Assembly: GCA_964462295.1 (NCBI GenBank)
Contig: CAYWXH010000008.1
Location: forward strand, 1-48,072
Direction: 5' to 3'
DNA: 48,072 nt
DNA from: JALVIU01 sp964462295
GTDB taxonomy: Bacteria; Atribacterota; JALVIU01
Numbering within the stretch: the stretch's first letter is position 1; each line of letters opens with the position of its first letter. This document shows, piece after piece, positions 25,181 to 33,164 of the stretch. The translations under genes were made by a program, and so were the position numbers. The notes beneath the pieces are model-generated. The model searched no databases. It saw only the letters and a program-made list of their open reading frames with translations, and had not been told where the DNA came from.

Positions 25181-25822
25181 ATGGCAGAAGAGAAGAAAGA
25201 AAAAAAGAGAAAAAAGAAGAAAAAGGGTAAATTTTTAAAAAAACTCATTCTTTTTTTACAATTAATTATACTCTTTATAGCTGTTGTAGGTACTGTAATA
25301 GCTGTTTTGTTATTTATGAATGTAATTACTATAGAGGATCTATATCCTTATATGCTTAAAGTCCCTTATATAGGGGAGAAGTATATAGTCCCTTTTGTAT
25401 ATCCCCTTAAAAATCCTAAAATTACGGTTTTTGACAGAATAGAAAAAGAGGCCCTAATTGTTTCTAAGGAAGAAAAACTAAAAGAGATAGAAAAACAACT
25501 AGATACAGAAAAAAAGGTATTTGCTGAGAAAAAGAGAGAGCTTGACGAAAAGATTCAGGAGACAGAAAAGTTAAACAAACAGCTTTCGGCAAAACTTTTA
25601 AAGAAAAAGACTACATGGGATAAAAATATAGATGCCCTTGTAAATCTTTATAGTTCCATGACACCAGATGCTGCTGCCCAGATACTAGAAAAGGTAGATA
25701 AAGATATAGTAGTTGAGATTATGAGGAGAATGACCCCTCGGAAGGCAAGCCTCATTATGGAAAAATTTTCTCCTGATTTTGCTGCCGAAATAAGTAAAGA
25801 ATTGGGCCTAAAAACCGATTAA
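25181..25822 (+). CDS. ylxF: YlxF/MotE-like flagellar protein with MgtE-N-type domain
   Basis: This 213-residue protein has a lysine-rich cytoplasmic start, one membrane helix (about 20-47), a coiled coil (90-150), and a C-terminal helical repeat MTPDAAAQILEKVDKDIVVEIMRRMTPRKASLIMEKF that resembles MgtE-N and FliG-type repeats. It holds the position of Bacillus ylxF, between fliJ and fliK. Related MotE proteins act as motor or stator chaperones. Exact function here is not known. Confidence 0.75.
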   Translation: MAEEKKEKKRKKKKKGKFLKKLILFLQLIILFIAVVGTVIAVLLFMNVITIEDLYPYMLKVPYIGEKYIVPFVYPLKNPKITVFDRIEKEALIVSKEEKLKEIEKQLDTEKKVFAEKKRELDEKIQETEKLNKQLSAKLLKKKTTWDKNIDALVNLYSSMTPDAAAQILEKVDKDIVVEIMRRMTPRKASLIMEKFSPDFAAEISKELGLKTD

Positions 25823-25823
25823 T

Positions 25824-25847
25824 ATTTTAGGGTAAAAACCCTAAAAT
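25824..25847. other. Hairpin between ylxF and fliK
   Basis: ATTTTAGGGT (25824-25833) and ACCCTAAAAT (25838-25847) form a perfect 10-bp stem with an AAAA loop. There is no T tract on the plus strand, so it is unlikely to be a terminator there. It lies just before the AAGGAGGTGA binding site of fliK and could act on mRNA stability or processing. Confidence 0.55.
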
Positions 25848-25870
25848 TAGAAAGGAAAGGAGGTGAGGAA

Positions 25871-27200
25871 GTGGAAGGCTCAATCTTTCAAATGGCAGCA
25901 CCTATTACAAAAGAGGCTATAGCTTATAAGTCACACCATAGTTCTTCAAAAAAAGATGCCAAAGGGATAGGTAGTTTTTTTGCCCTTTTGGAAGACGAAC
26001 TATCTCATGTATCAAAAGGACAAGATAAAAAGAAGGAAACAGTAGATTCCGAACTTTTGCAAGATATCCAATCCCTTATCCAGAAACTATTCCCTGAACT
26101 TACCCAAAAAGAGATCCGGGATATAGCTATCCAAAAGGATAATACGGGAAACCTTACTATCCAAATACCAAAAGAGCTAATGGATAAACTAAACTTTGAT
26201 ATATCAAAAGACCTCACAAGAGAGATACCCAAGCAAGATATCCAATCCCTTATCCAGAAACTATTCCCTGAACTTACCCAAAAAGAGNNNNNNNNNNNNN
26301 NNNNNNNNNNNNNNNNNNNNNNNNNNNNNNNNNNNNNNNNNNNNNNNNNNNNNNNNNNNNNNNNNNNNNNNNNNNNNNNNNNNNNNNTCAAAAGACCTCA
26401 CAAGAGAGATACCCAAGCAAGATATCCAATCCCTTATCCAGACCACGAAAGCCCTTATGGAGACTAAAAGTATAAAATCAGGGAAGGATAACTCAGAATC
26501 AGAGAAAAGAGTAGATTCTTTTTATATCCTCTCTGATAGAGTAAAGGCAGATATGCAAAGGGTAAAGACAGAGAGAAAAGAAGTGAAAGACCATGTTAGA
26601 TTTGACCCGTTACATTTTAAAATCCTTGAAAAGGAAGATAAAAAACAAGAGACAGGAATGGACCTAGGCCATAGGATGTGGCATTTTGAAAAGACCGTAT
26701 ATGCTACCAGTAATAGCAATGAGGAAAGTAGCGCTAATTTTTCACTTAAAACACTTCAACCTGAGAAAACCCTTGAGAAGTTTGTCCAGGATACGCTAAA
26801 GATGATAAGGGCTAATGCAAAAGAGATGGTTGTAAAACTTGAACCCCCAGAACTTGGAGAGGTAAAGATTCTTGCAGATATAGATAAAGGTATAGTGAAT
26901 CTTAAAGTGCAGGTGGAAAGCGAAGATGTAAAACAGATGATGGATTCTATGATGGGAGAAATTAAGACAAATCTTGAGCAAAATGGGATAAGATCAGGCG
27001 ATATCATGGTATGGGTAAAGGGTGAGGATATGCAACAGAGGGAAGGATTTTCCCAAGGATATGAAAGAGAAAGAGGGAAGGGTAAGAAGACCCGTTTTGA
27101 GCATGATCCAGAGGAGAGAAATGGAATTTCAAATATCGAAGGTCCCTATATTGGTCCATCTCTCAACTATTTAAAGGATGGCCTTGATGTATGGGCATAG
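25871..27200 (+). CDS. fliK: Flagellar hook-length control protein FliK, interrupted by an assembly gap
   Basis: Two open segments, in different frames as written, are one gene broken by 100 N at 26288-26387. The N-terminal part is polar and holds a 58-residue tandem repeat (starting QDIQSLIQKLFPEL). The C-terminal part has the hook-control domain: AKEMVVKLEPPELGEVKILADIDKGIVNLKVQVES and GIRSGDIMVWV. FliK measures hook length and switches export specificity. GTG 25871 follows AAGGAGGTGA. If the true gap is 90 bp, or 90 plus a multiple of 174, both frame and repeat period are restored, so I do not call this a pseudogene. Confidence 0.88.
26060..26441 (+). repeat. 174-bp tandem repeat inside fliK
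   Basis: The phrase starting CAAGATATCCAATCCC occurs at 26060, 26234 and 26418. The first two starts are exactly 174 bp (58 codons) apart and near identical. The second copy is cut by the N run, and its last 30 bases (26388-26417) reappear after the gap. A third copy begins at 26418 but diverges after 24 bases. Confidence 0.9.
26288..26387. other. Assembly gap of 100 N
   Basis: Exactly 100 N, the usual placeholder for a gap of unknown length. It lies within the tandem repeat, where short reads collapse. Repeat arithmetic (54 visible bases before and 30 after in a 174-bp unit) predicts 90 missing bases, or 90 plus whole repeats. Confidence 0.97.
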
Positions 27201-27211
27201 GAGGTGATATT

Positions 27212-27898
27212 TTGCCAGAGGTTAATGGAGTAGGTCAGACTCAGAGCCAACCACCACAGAAAAAACCAGAAATTCTAAATGATAAGGATATAGCAAAAAA
27301 TGTAATGGGGAAAGAAGACTTTTTACGGCTTTTAGTTACAGAGCTTAAAAATCAAGACCCCTTGAATCCATTGGACAGTAAAGAAACGGTAGCACAACTT
27401 GCACAGTTTTCTGAGCTGGAGGCCATAATGAATATGAGTACAGCAATGGATAGGGTAGGGGATATGCAAAAGTCTTTACTCTATGCCCAGGCTGCCTCTT
27501 TAGTAGGGAAGAAGGTAGAAGGAACTGTGGATAAGGTGAAGATAGTAAAGAGAGGGGATACCCCAACCATTAAATTTGAACTTGAAAAGCCTGCAAATAT
27601 AAAGATTAATATATACAATAAAGATGGAGACCTTATAAGAACAGTAGATGGTGGAGAGAAAGAAAAAGGGCTAAATGATGTGACATGGGATGGAAAAGAT
27701 AGTGATGGTCTCTATGTAGACCCTGGAGAATACGAATATGAAATTGTAGCTACTTATTCAGATGGTTCTACAGAAGATATTACTACAAGTAGAAAGGGAA
27801 CAGTAAAAGGAGTAGAATTCAAAGGAACAGATATTGTACTAGAGTTAGAAAATGGAGAAAAGCTTAATCTCTTAGACCTTGATCATATAAGCCCATAG
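27212..27898 (+). CDS. flgD: Flagellar hook capping protein FlgD
   Basis: The protein has the FlgD signature FLRLLVTELKNQDPLNPLDSKETVAQLAQFSELEA near residues 35-70, then a Tudor-like part and the FlgD Ig-like domain (INIYNKDGDLIRTVDGGEKEKGLNDVTWDGKDSDG). It caps the growing hook and is later replaced. TTG 27212 lies 5 nt after AGGAGGTGA and gives 228 residues. An ATG at 27191 within fliK would add seven but precedes that binding site. Confidence 0.92.
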   Translation: MPEVNGVGQTQSQPPQKKPEILNDKDIAKNVMGKEDFLRLLVTELKNQDPLNPLDSKETVAQLAQFSELEAIMNMSTAMDRVGDMQKSLLYAQAASLVGKKVEGTVDKVKIVKRGDTPTIKFELEKPANIKINIYNKDGDLIRTVDGGEKEKGLNDVTWDGKDSDGLYVDPGEYEYEIVATYSDGSTEDITTSRKGTVKGVEFKGTDIVLELENGEKLNLLDLDHISP

Positions 27899-27910
27899 GT
27901 GGTGAGGATA

Positions 27911-28312
27911 TTGGTAGATAGACTTTTTAACTATACCCCTATACCATCATCTGGAAGTATAGGGAAAAAACCGAATAAGCCAGTACAAAAACAGGGAATA
28001 GGACAAAGGGATGCTAAGGACTTCTCCAAGATTCTTAATGAGAAACTTCAAGAAAAAAGTCCTATTAAGTTTTCTTCTCATGCTATGGAAAGAATAAAAA
28101 AAAGAAATATTGTAATTACTCAAAAAGATATAAAAGATATTGAAAATGCACTTAAGGAGGCAGAAAGAAAAGGTGCAAAAGAGGCACTTTTTGTAGGCAA
28201 TAGATTTTCACTTATTGTAAGTGTAAAAAATAAGACTGTTATTACCGCAATTGATGAAGACAGTATGAGAAATAATATATTTACAAATATTGACAGTGCC
28301 GTGATACTTTAA
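27911..28312 (+). CDS. TIGR02530-type flagellar operon protein
   Basis: The 133-residue product has the conserved block of this uncharacterised family: KFSSHAMERIKKRNIVITQKDIKDIENAL, then VGNRFSLIVSVKNKTVITAIDEDSMRNNIFTNIDSAVIL. Members occur between flgD and flgE in many Firmicutes and related bacteria; their function is unknown. TTG 27911 is placed 5 nt after GGTGA; GTG 27899 lies at the flgD stop without a good site. A structured leader for flgE follows the stop. Confidence 0.85.
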   Translation: MVDRLFNYTPIPSSGSIGKKPNKPVQKQGIGQRDAKDFSKILNEKLQEKSPIKFSSHAMERIKKRNIVITQKDIKDIENALKEAERKGAKEALFVGNRFSLIVSVKNKTVITAIDEDSMRNNIFTNIDSAVIL

Positions 28313-28324
28313 AAAATAGATTAA

Positions 28325-28406
28325 GGGGTTATGGGCCGGACCTCCTTAGAGGGGGCCCACGGGTTACCGAATGACTGAGGTGCCCACCCCAAGGATAAAA
28401 GGAGGT
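28325..28406 (+). promoter_or_regulatory. Structured leader RNA of flgE, candidate translational switch
   Basis: The 102-nt gap before flgE is markedly GC-rich. GGGG (28325-28328) can pair with CCCC (28387-28390) and enclose two hairpins. P2 has TGGGCC 28332-28337 with GGCCCA 28354-28359, plus CCTC 28341-28344 with GAGG 28349-28352. P3 has GGG 28361-28363 with CCC 28383-28385 and ACC 28366-28368 with GGT 28379-28381. ACCTCCTT (28340-28347) is also perfectly complementary to AAGGAGGT (28399-28406), the ribosome binding site. P2 and this pairing exclude each other. I recognise no known riboswitch class. Confidence 0.6.
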
Positions 28407-28414
28407 AATCTGCT

Positions 28415-30853
28415 ATGATGAGATCACTCTTTTCTGGTATGTTTGGGCTAAAATCCCATCAGACCAGAATGGATGTTATAGGTAACAATATTGCAAATGT
28501 CAATACCTATGGTTTTAAATCCAGTCGTGTAAACTTTCAAGATGTCCTTTCTCAGACCTTAAGGGGTCCCTCTTCTCCCCAAGAGGGTAAAGGTGGGACA
28601 AATGCCATGCAGGTAGGACTTGGTGTCAAAATTGGAGCCATCGGTATATCAATGACCCAGGGGAGCCTTCAGACTACAGGGAATTCTACAGATCTCTCTA
28701 TTGATGGAGATGGTTTTTTTGTATTAAGTGATGGTTCGGGATACTACTATACCCGTGCAGGTGCATTTGGACTTGATGCAAATAGGAGCCTTATTGACCC
28801 AGGCACAGGGCTTAAGGTGATGGGGTGGACAAAGATAGATGAAAAAACCGGAGAGGTAGATACCAATTCACCCCTTACAGAGGTAAAGATCTCTCCTGGA
28901 AGAAAGATCTCTGCAAAGGCTACAACACGTGTAAAGTATGCATGTAATCTTGATTATTCTGCAGTAGGTGAGGCAACAATCGCATATGACCCAAACAGGA
29001 CAGGGCTTATAAGGTCAACTATACCTGTTGGGAGTTTGCTTGAGGCAGGGAGCCATACCATACATGTAGAGGCACCTGTTAAGCAAGAACTTACAGGAAC
29101 AGAAGCATTCCAGTCAAGTGGTGGTGCAACACCGGCCACAGCATCTGATAAATTATTCGGTTATGAAGGAGAAAGCAATGTAGTAAATCAATTTGCACCG
29201 GCAAATAGCGCAACAGGATTTTTGGGTACCGTTAATGTAACTACTAATATGTTTTGGCAATCAGGTGCCGCAAATGATCAATACATAAGGTTACCAAATG
29301 GTACAGAAATTAATTTTGTATATGATAATGGAAGCGGACCCCAAACTATTACTGTTACTATAGGGATTACTCCTGATGGTTCAGGTGGTGTAGTAGATAC
29401 CCTTGATGAAGTAGCTACTGTTATTAATCATCAATTATCATCTAGTGTTGGAGATCTTTCTATTGCCTATGATGGTACAGCAGATCATAGATTTGAGGTA
29501 TCAAATAGTTCCGGGAGTACAGATTATGATGTAGCAATGTATGCCCAAATTGCCACATCAGACCCTGCTGTTCAAAGATTTAATGATACATTTGAGATTG
29601 GTGGGACACATACAGTTACAGTAGCGGCTGGAGACTCTGATGATCCTGTATCTAACTCCTATACTGCAGGAGATACCCAGACCTCTATTGGGGATACTAT
29701 AATAATTCAAGGAACAAATAAGGTAGGCGCCACGGTATATTCAGTATATACTATTACCGCATCATCTACTATGCACGATCTGCTCTCTGCCATATCAAAT
29801 GCATTTGAGGGCTCTACCGCTACATTGGATGCAGGGGGACATATTATACTTGTAGATGACCAGGGTGGTGCAAGTAATACATCTCTTACACTTACCTTTC
29901 AGGACACAGATCCGAGTCAGGGAAATCCAGTAGATTTCGGTACTTTTAATGTTACTACTACGGGAGAGGATGCATGGGCTACTCTTGATGGAGGTGCACC
30001 CGTTACCTTTGAAGTAGGACAAAACAATGTTCTTTTGATAGGTGGCACCTTAGGGGGCTATCATGCAGGTGGAAAATTATTGGTAGACTTTTCAACAAAT
30101 ATAAATACAGGGGATGTAAGAGTAGAGACTACAGTTCCTACATATTCTACATCTATTGAGGTATATGATTCCCTTGGAAATGCCCATAACTTGAGAATGA
30201 CATTTACCCGAGACCCAGGAAGTGGAGATAATACATGGAAGTGGGAGGCATCACTTCCAGATGAGCCCAATATTCCCCTTCATGGTAATACAGGTAGAGT
30301 AAGCTTTTATCCTAATGGACTTATATCTAGCTGGACATTTGATGGTGGTGCAACCTATATAAGCTTTACTGCACCTGGTGCAGAAGAAAGTAGGATAACC
30401 CCTGTAGTAGATGGAGAGGGAAGTCCAATAAATGGTATAACACAATTTGCATCACCATTTACTACAAAGGGATATTACCAGGATGGATATCAAATGGGAG
30501 TAATGCAGAGTTTTAGCATATCTTCTTCTGGTGATATTATAGGCCTTTACTCAAATGGAAGGGTACAACCTATAGGAAAGATTGCACTTGCACTTTTTAA
30601 TAATCCTGAAGGGTTATTAAAAGTGGGAAATTCTATGTTCTCAGAATCTTCTAACTCTGGACGTGCACTTATCACATCCCCGGGAAAAGGTGGTGCCGGA
30701 GAGCTTACACCATCATCTCTTGAAATGTCTAATGTAGATCTTGCAACACAGCTTACAGAGATGATAATAGCACAGCGTGGATTTTCTGCAAATTCAAGAA
30801 TAATTACAACAACAGATGAGATGTTACAAGAACTTTTAGGGTTGAAAAGATAA
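28415..30853 (+). CDS. flgE: Flagellar hook protein FlgE, long form
   Basis: At 812 residues this is about twice the enteric FlgE. The N-terminal rod/hook block MRSLFSGMFGLKSHQTRMDVIGNNIANVNTYGFKSSRVNFQD and the C-terminal block SSLEMSNVDLATQLTEMIIAQRGFSANSRIITTTDEMLQEL are standard. The extra length lies in the surface-exposed middle (about residues 200-560), which is serine-, threonine- and glycine-rich and contains two segments resembling flagellin IN motifs (VDTLDEVATVINHQL and TASSTMHDLLSAISNAF). GGAGGT at 28401-28406 sets ATG 28415; ATG 28418 is also possible. A structured leader precedes it. Confidence 0.93.
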   Translation: MMRSLFSGMFGLKSHQTRMDVIGNNIANVNTYGFKSSRVNFQDVLSQTLRGPSSPQEGKGGTNAMQVGLGVKIGAIGISMTQGSLQTTGNSTDLSIDGDGFFVLSDGSGYYYTRAGAFGLDANRSLIDPGTGLKVMGWTKIDEKTGEVDTNSPLTEVKISPGRKISAKATTRVKYACNLDYSAVGEATIAYDPNRTGLIRSTIPVGSLLEAGSHTIHVEAPVKQELTGTEAFQSSGGATPATASDKLFGYEGESNVVNQFAPANSATGFLGTVNVTTNMFWQSGAANDQYIRLPNGTEINFVYDNGSGPQTITVTIGITPDGSGGVVDTLDEVATVINHQLSSSVGDLSIAYDGTADHRFEVSNSSGSTDYDVAMYAQIATSDPAVQRFNDTFEIGGTHTVTVAAGDSDDPVSNSYTAGDTQTSIGDTIIIQGTNKVGATVYSVYTITASSTMHDLLSAISNAFEGSTATLDAGGHIILVDDQGGASNTSLTLTFQDTDPSQGNPVDFGTFNVTTTGEDAWATLDGGAPVTFEVGQNNVLLIGGTLGGYHAGGKLLVDFSTNINTGDVRVETTVPTYSTSIEVYDSLGNAHNLRMTFTRDPGSGDNTWKWEASLPDEPNIPLHGNTGRVSFYPNGLISSWTFDGGATYISFTAPGAEESRITPVVDGEGSPINGITQFASPFTTKGYYQDGYQMGVMQSFSISSSGDIIGLYSNGRVQPIGKIALALFNNPEGLLKVGNSMFSESSNSGRALITSPGKGGAGELTPSSLEMSNVDLATQLTEMIIAQRGFSANSRIITTTDEMLQELLGLKR

Positions 30854-30869
30854 GTTAATGTGATATAAT
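30842..30869 (+). promoter_or_regulatory. Possible internal promoter before the second hook gene
   Basis: TTGAAA (30842-30847) and TATAAT (30864-30869), 16 bp apart, with a TGn extended -10 (TGATATAAT). It overlaps the last codons of flgE. It would start transcription near 30876, just before the GGGAGGCC palindrome. Confidence 0.62.
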
Positions 30870-30879
30870 TAAAAGATAA

Positions 30880-30899
30880 GGGAGGCCATATGGCCTCCC
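30880..30899. other. Perfect 20-bp palindrome between the two hook genes
   Basis: GGGAGGCCAT followed by ATGGCCTCCC is a perfect inverted repeat able to form an 8-bp GC-rich stem with an ATAT loop. No T tract follows, so it is not a typical terminator. Its CCTCC (30894-30898) could instead pair with GGAGG at 30904-30908, the ribosome binding site of the next gene. Confidence 0.7.
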
Positions 30900-30915
30900 A
30901 AATGGAGGGATAGAT

Positions 30916-32148
30916 ATGATTACAGCTATGCTAAATGGGGTATCTGGAGTTAGCTCCTTTAGTCTCTGGCTTGATGTTGTGAGTGATAATCTTGCAAATA
31001 TAAGTACTGTGGGATATAAAGAATCTCGAGTTACTTTTCGAGACATACATGATAGAACCCTTATGCTGGGAAGTGCTCCTCGTGGGGAAAAAGGTGGAGT
31101 AAACCCAGAGCAGACAGGATTTGGTACTGCTGTTGCTACTATTGGCCGTGTATTTTCTCAAGGAGATCTTATGTTTAGTGGAGAAAGTACCGATCTTGCC
31201 ATAGAGGGAGATGGATTCTTTGTCCTCACTGACAATAAGGGAAAGTTAGGAGATCCAGACCATATGTACTATACCCGTGCAGGGGCCTTTGATCTTGATG
31301 CAGAGGGGAATTTGGTAGATACTAATACAGGCTATCTTGTGCTTGGTTATCTTGCAGACCCTAATGACCCTAAAGGAAAGATAGATATCGGAAAATTAAC
31401 CCCGATCAATCTTAGTGGATTTGAAAAGGTATCCCCGATTTCCACTACTCAGACAAAAATATCTGGAAATCTGGCTGCAGATGCTAAAGTAGGAGATAAA
31501 GCGACAGTGGGATTTTTGTATTATGATCCTCAGGGTGTTGATAAGAATGTGCAAATAGAATTTGAAAAGGCATCTGACAATACATGGACATGGACATCCC
31601 AAGATGAAGATGGAAACAGTGTGGGAACAGGAACGATTACATTTGGCCCTGATGGAAAGCCAACAAGTGGAACAACTACTACTCTTACCCTTGCAGATGG
31701 GAATACATTAGATGTAGACTTCTCAGATATATCTCAATTTGGAGGCCCTTCATATCTTGCCGTATCTGACATAGATGGACATGGGATGGGAAATATATCA
31801 GGTTTAAGTATAGACAGAGATGGTATAATAAGGATAGATTACAATGATGGAACTCAAAGGGTTGCAGGACAGGTTGCACTTTCTAACTTTGTAAATCCAG
31901 CGGGGCTTGTAGCAGTGGGAGATACTATGTTTAAAGAGGGTCCTAATTCTGGGAATGCAGTAATAGGTACACCAAATTCAGATTCAAGGGGGAGTGTACT
32001 TTCTGGAACCCTTGAGATGTCTAATGTGAATCCTGCAAATGAAATGGTAAATCTTATCCTGGCCCAGAGAGGGTACCAAATAAATTCAAGGGTTATAACT
32101 ACTGCAGATAATGTAGTAGAGGAGGCTATAAATCTTCCAAGGAGGTAG
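30916..32148 (+). CDS. Second FlgE-like hook/rod family protein
   Basis: The 410-residue protein belongs to the FlgE/F/G family: MITAMLNGVSGVSSFSLWLDVVSDNLANISTVGYKESRVTFRD at the N-terminus, GDLMFSGESTDLAIEGDGFFVL, and a C-terminal GTLEMSNVNPANEMVNLILAQRGYQINSRVITTADNVVEEAI. Its size equals a normal FlgE, in contrast to the 812-residue copy upstream. It could be a second hook subunit or a specialised junction or rod part. GGAGGGA precedes ATG 30916, and it may have its own promoter. Confidence 0.88.
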   Translation: MITAMLNGVSGVSSFSLWLDVVSDNLANISTVGYKESRVTFRDIHDRTLMLGSAPRGEKGGVNPEQTGFGTAVATIGRVFSQGDLMFSGESTDLAIEGDGFFVLTDNKGKLGDPDHMYYTRAGAFDLDAEGNLVDTNTGYLVLGYLADPNDPKGKIDIGKLTPINLSGFEKVSPISTTQTKISGNLAADAKVGDKATVGFLYYDPQGVDKNVQIEFEKASDNTWTWTSQDEDGNSVGTGTITFGPDGKPTSGTTTTLTLADGNTLDVDFSDISQFGGPSYLAVSDIDGHGMGNISGLSIDRDGIIRIDYNDGTQRVAGQVALSNFVNPAGLVAVGDTMFKEGPNSGNAVIGTPNSDSRGSVLSGTLEMSNVNPANEMVNLILAQRGYQINSRVITTADNVVEEAINLPRR

Positions 32149-32156
32149 CCATTTAA

Positions 32157-32375
32157 GTGATAAAATTAACAAGACTTGATGATACAGAGATAGTTTTAAA
32201 TGCCAATTTAATAGAATATGTAGAGGCTACCCCAGATACAGTAATAACCATGACTACAGGGAGAAAATATATAGTAAAAGAGAGTGTAGATGAGGTTATT
32301 AAAAAGGCAGAGGAATTTTTTTCGAGGTCTTTTCCTATATATGTGAAAAAACCAGGTGAAGAGATAAAGGAGTAA
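32157..32375 (+). CDS. flbD: FlbD/SwrD-like flagellar protein
   Basis: This 72-residue protein shows the FlbD pattern MIKLTRLDDTEIVLNANLIEYVEATPDTVITMTTGRKYIVKESVDEVI. The family lies between flgE and motA or fliL in Firmicutes and spirochaetes; in Bacillus SwrD promotes motor power. It starts with GTG 32157, shortly after GGAGGTAG around the stop of the hook gene. motA follows after 9 nt. Confidence 0.88.
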   Translation: MIKLTRLDDTEIVLNANLIEYVEATPDTVITMTTGRKYIVKESVDEVIKKAEEFFSRSFPIYVKKPGEEIKE

Positions 32376-32384
32376 AAAGCTACT

Positions 32385-33161
32385 ATGGATATAAGTACCG
32401 TTGCGGGAATTGTAGTTGGATTTGGTCTTGTATTCATGGCAATATTCAGTAAAGCTGGTTGGCAGACATTTATAGATGTGGGCTCCATCTTGATTACGGT
32501 AGGTGGTACTATCGGGGCTGCTCTTATTAACTACTCGATCCCACATCTTACAGGACTGGGAAAGATATTTAGTCAGACTTTGAAAAAAAATGAAGCCGAA
32601 ATAGTAGATATTATTACAATGATGGTAAGTTTTGCTGAAAAAGCCAGACGTGAGGGTCTTTTGGCATTGGAATATGATGTGGAACAGATCCAGGATAGAT
32701 TTATAAAAAGTGGTATGCAACTTGTAATAGATGGAACAGATCCGGAGCTTGTAAGAGATATAATGGAAACAGAACTTTCATATCTTAAAGAAAGGCATAA
32801 GGCAAATCATGCTTTTGTAAAAGGGCTTGGGGCTTATGCCCCTGCTTTTGGTATGATTGGAACACTTATTGGGCTTATTCAGATGCTTGTGAGTTTAAAT
32901 GACCCGTCAAAGATTGGTGCAGGTATGGCTGTGGCATTGGTTACCACATTTTATGGTGCGATTATGGCAAACCTTATATTCTTACCACTTGCTGGAAAGC
33001 TTGAAATTAAGAGTGCAGAAGAGATCCTCATGAAAGAGATCGTTATAGAGGGTGTTTTATCTATTCAGGCAGGAGATAATCCTCGTATAGTACAAGAAAA
33101 ACTAAAGGCATATTTACCACCATCCCTTAGAGGGGCTTTCGAAGAAGGGGGAGGTGAGTAA
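32385..33161 (+). CDS. motA: Flagellar stator protein MotA
   Basis: The 258-residue protein has four membrane segments: the first two lie at about 3-22 and 30-50, then a cytoplasmic loop, and the last two at about 150-170 (PAFGMIGTLIGLIQML) and 185-207. The proline in YAPAFGMIG corresponds to the conserved Pro of the ion channel. It forms the stator with MotB. Whether it uses protons or sodium cannot be told here. Its stop, TAA 33159-33161, is 3 nt before the CTG start proposed for motB and in the same frame. Confidence 0.94.
   Translation: MDISTVAGIVVGFGLVFMAIFSKAGWQTFIDVGSILITVGGTIGAALINYSIPHLTGLGKIFSQTLKKNEAEIVDIITMMVSFAEKARREGLLALEYDVEQIQDRFIKSGMQLVIDGTDPELVRDIMETELSYLKERHKANHAFVKGLGAYAPAFGMIGTLIGLIQMLVSLNDPSKIGAGMAVALVTTFYGAIMANLIFLPLAGKLEIKSAEEILMKEIVIEGVLSIQAGDNPRIVQEKLKAYLPPSLRGAFEEGGGE
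33152..33157 (+). promoter_or_regulatory. Ribosome binding site that decides the motB start
   Basis: AGGTGA within GGGGGAGGTGAG, in the last codons of motA, lies 7 nt before CTG 33165. No other binding site exists between here and ATG 33237. Confidence 0.7.
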
Positions 33162-33164
33162 ACT

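Noticed and set aside
25871..27200. Two separate genes, or a frameshifted pseudogene, at fliK
   Set aside because: The break coincides with 100 N, and repeat arithmetic predicts a 90-base gap that restores one frame.
28325..28390. A c-di-GMP-I (GEMM) riboswitch before flgE
   Set aside because: The junction shape is similar, but the conserved GEMM-I core and tetraloop/receptor sequences are not present. I keep it as an unclassified structured leader.
30880..30899. Intrinsic terminator after flgE
   Set aside because: The stem is strong but no T tract follows on either strand; the next gene is the second hook gene in the same direction.
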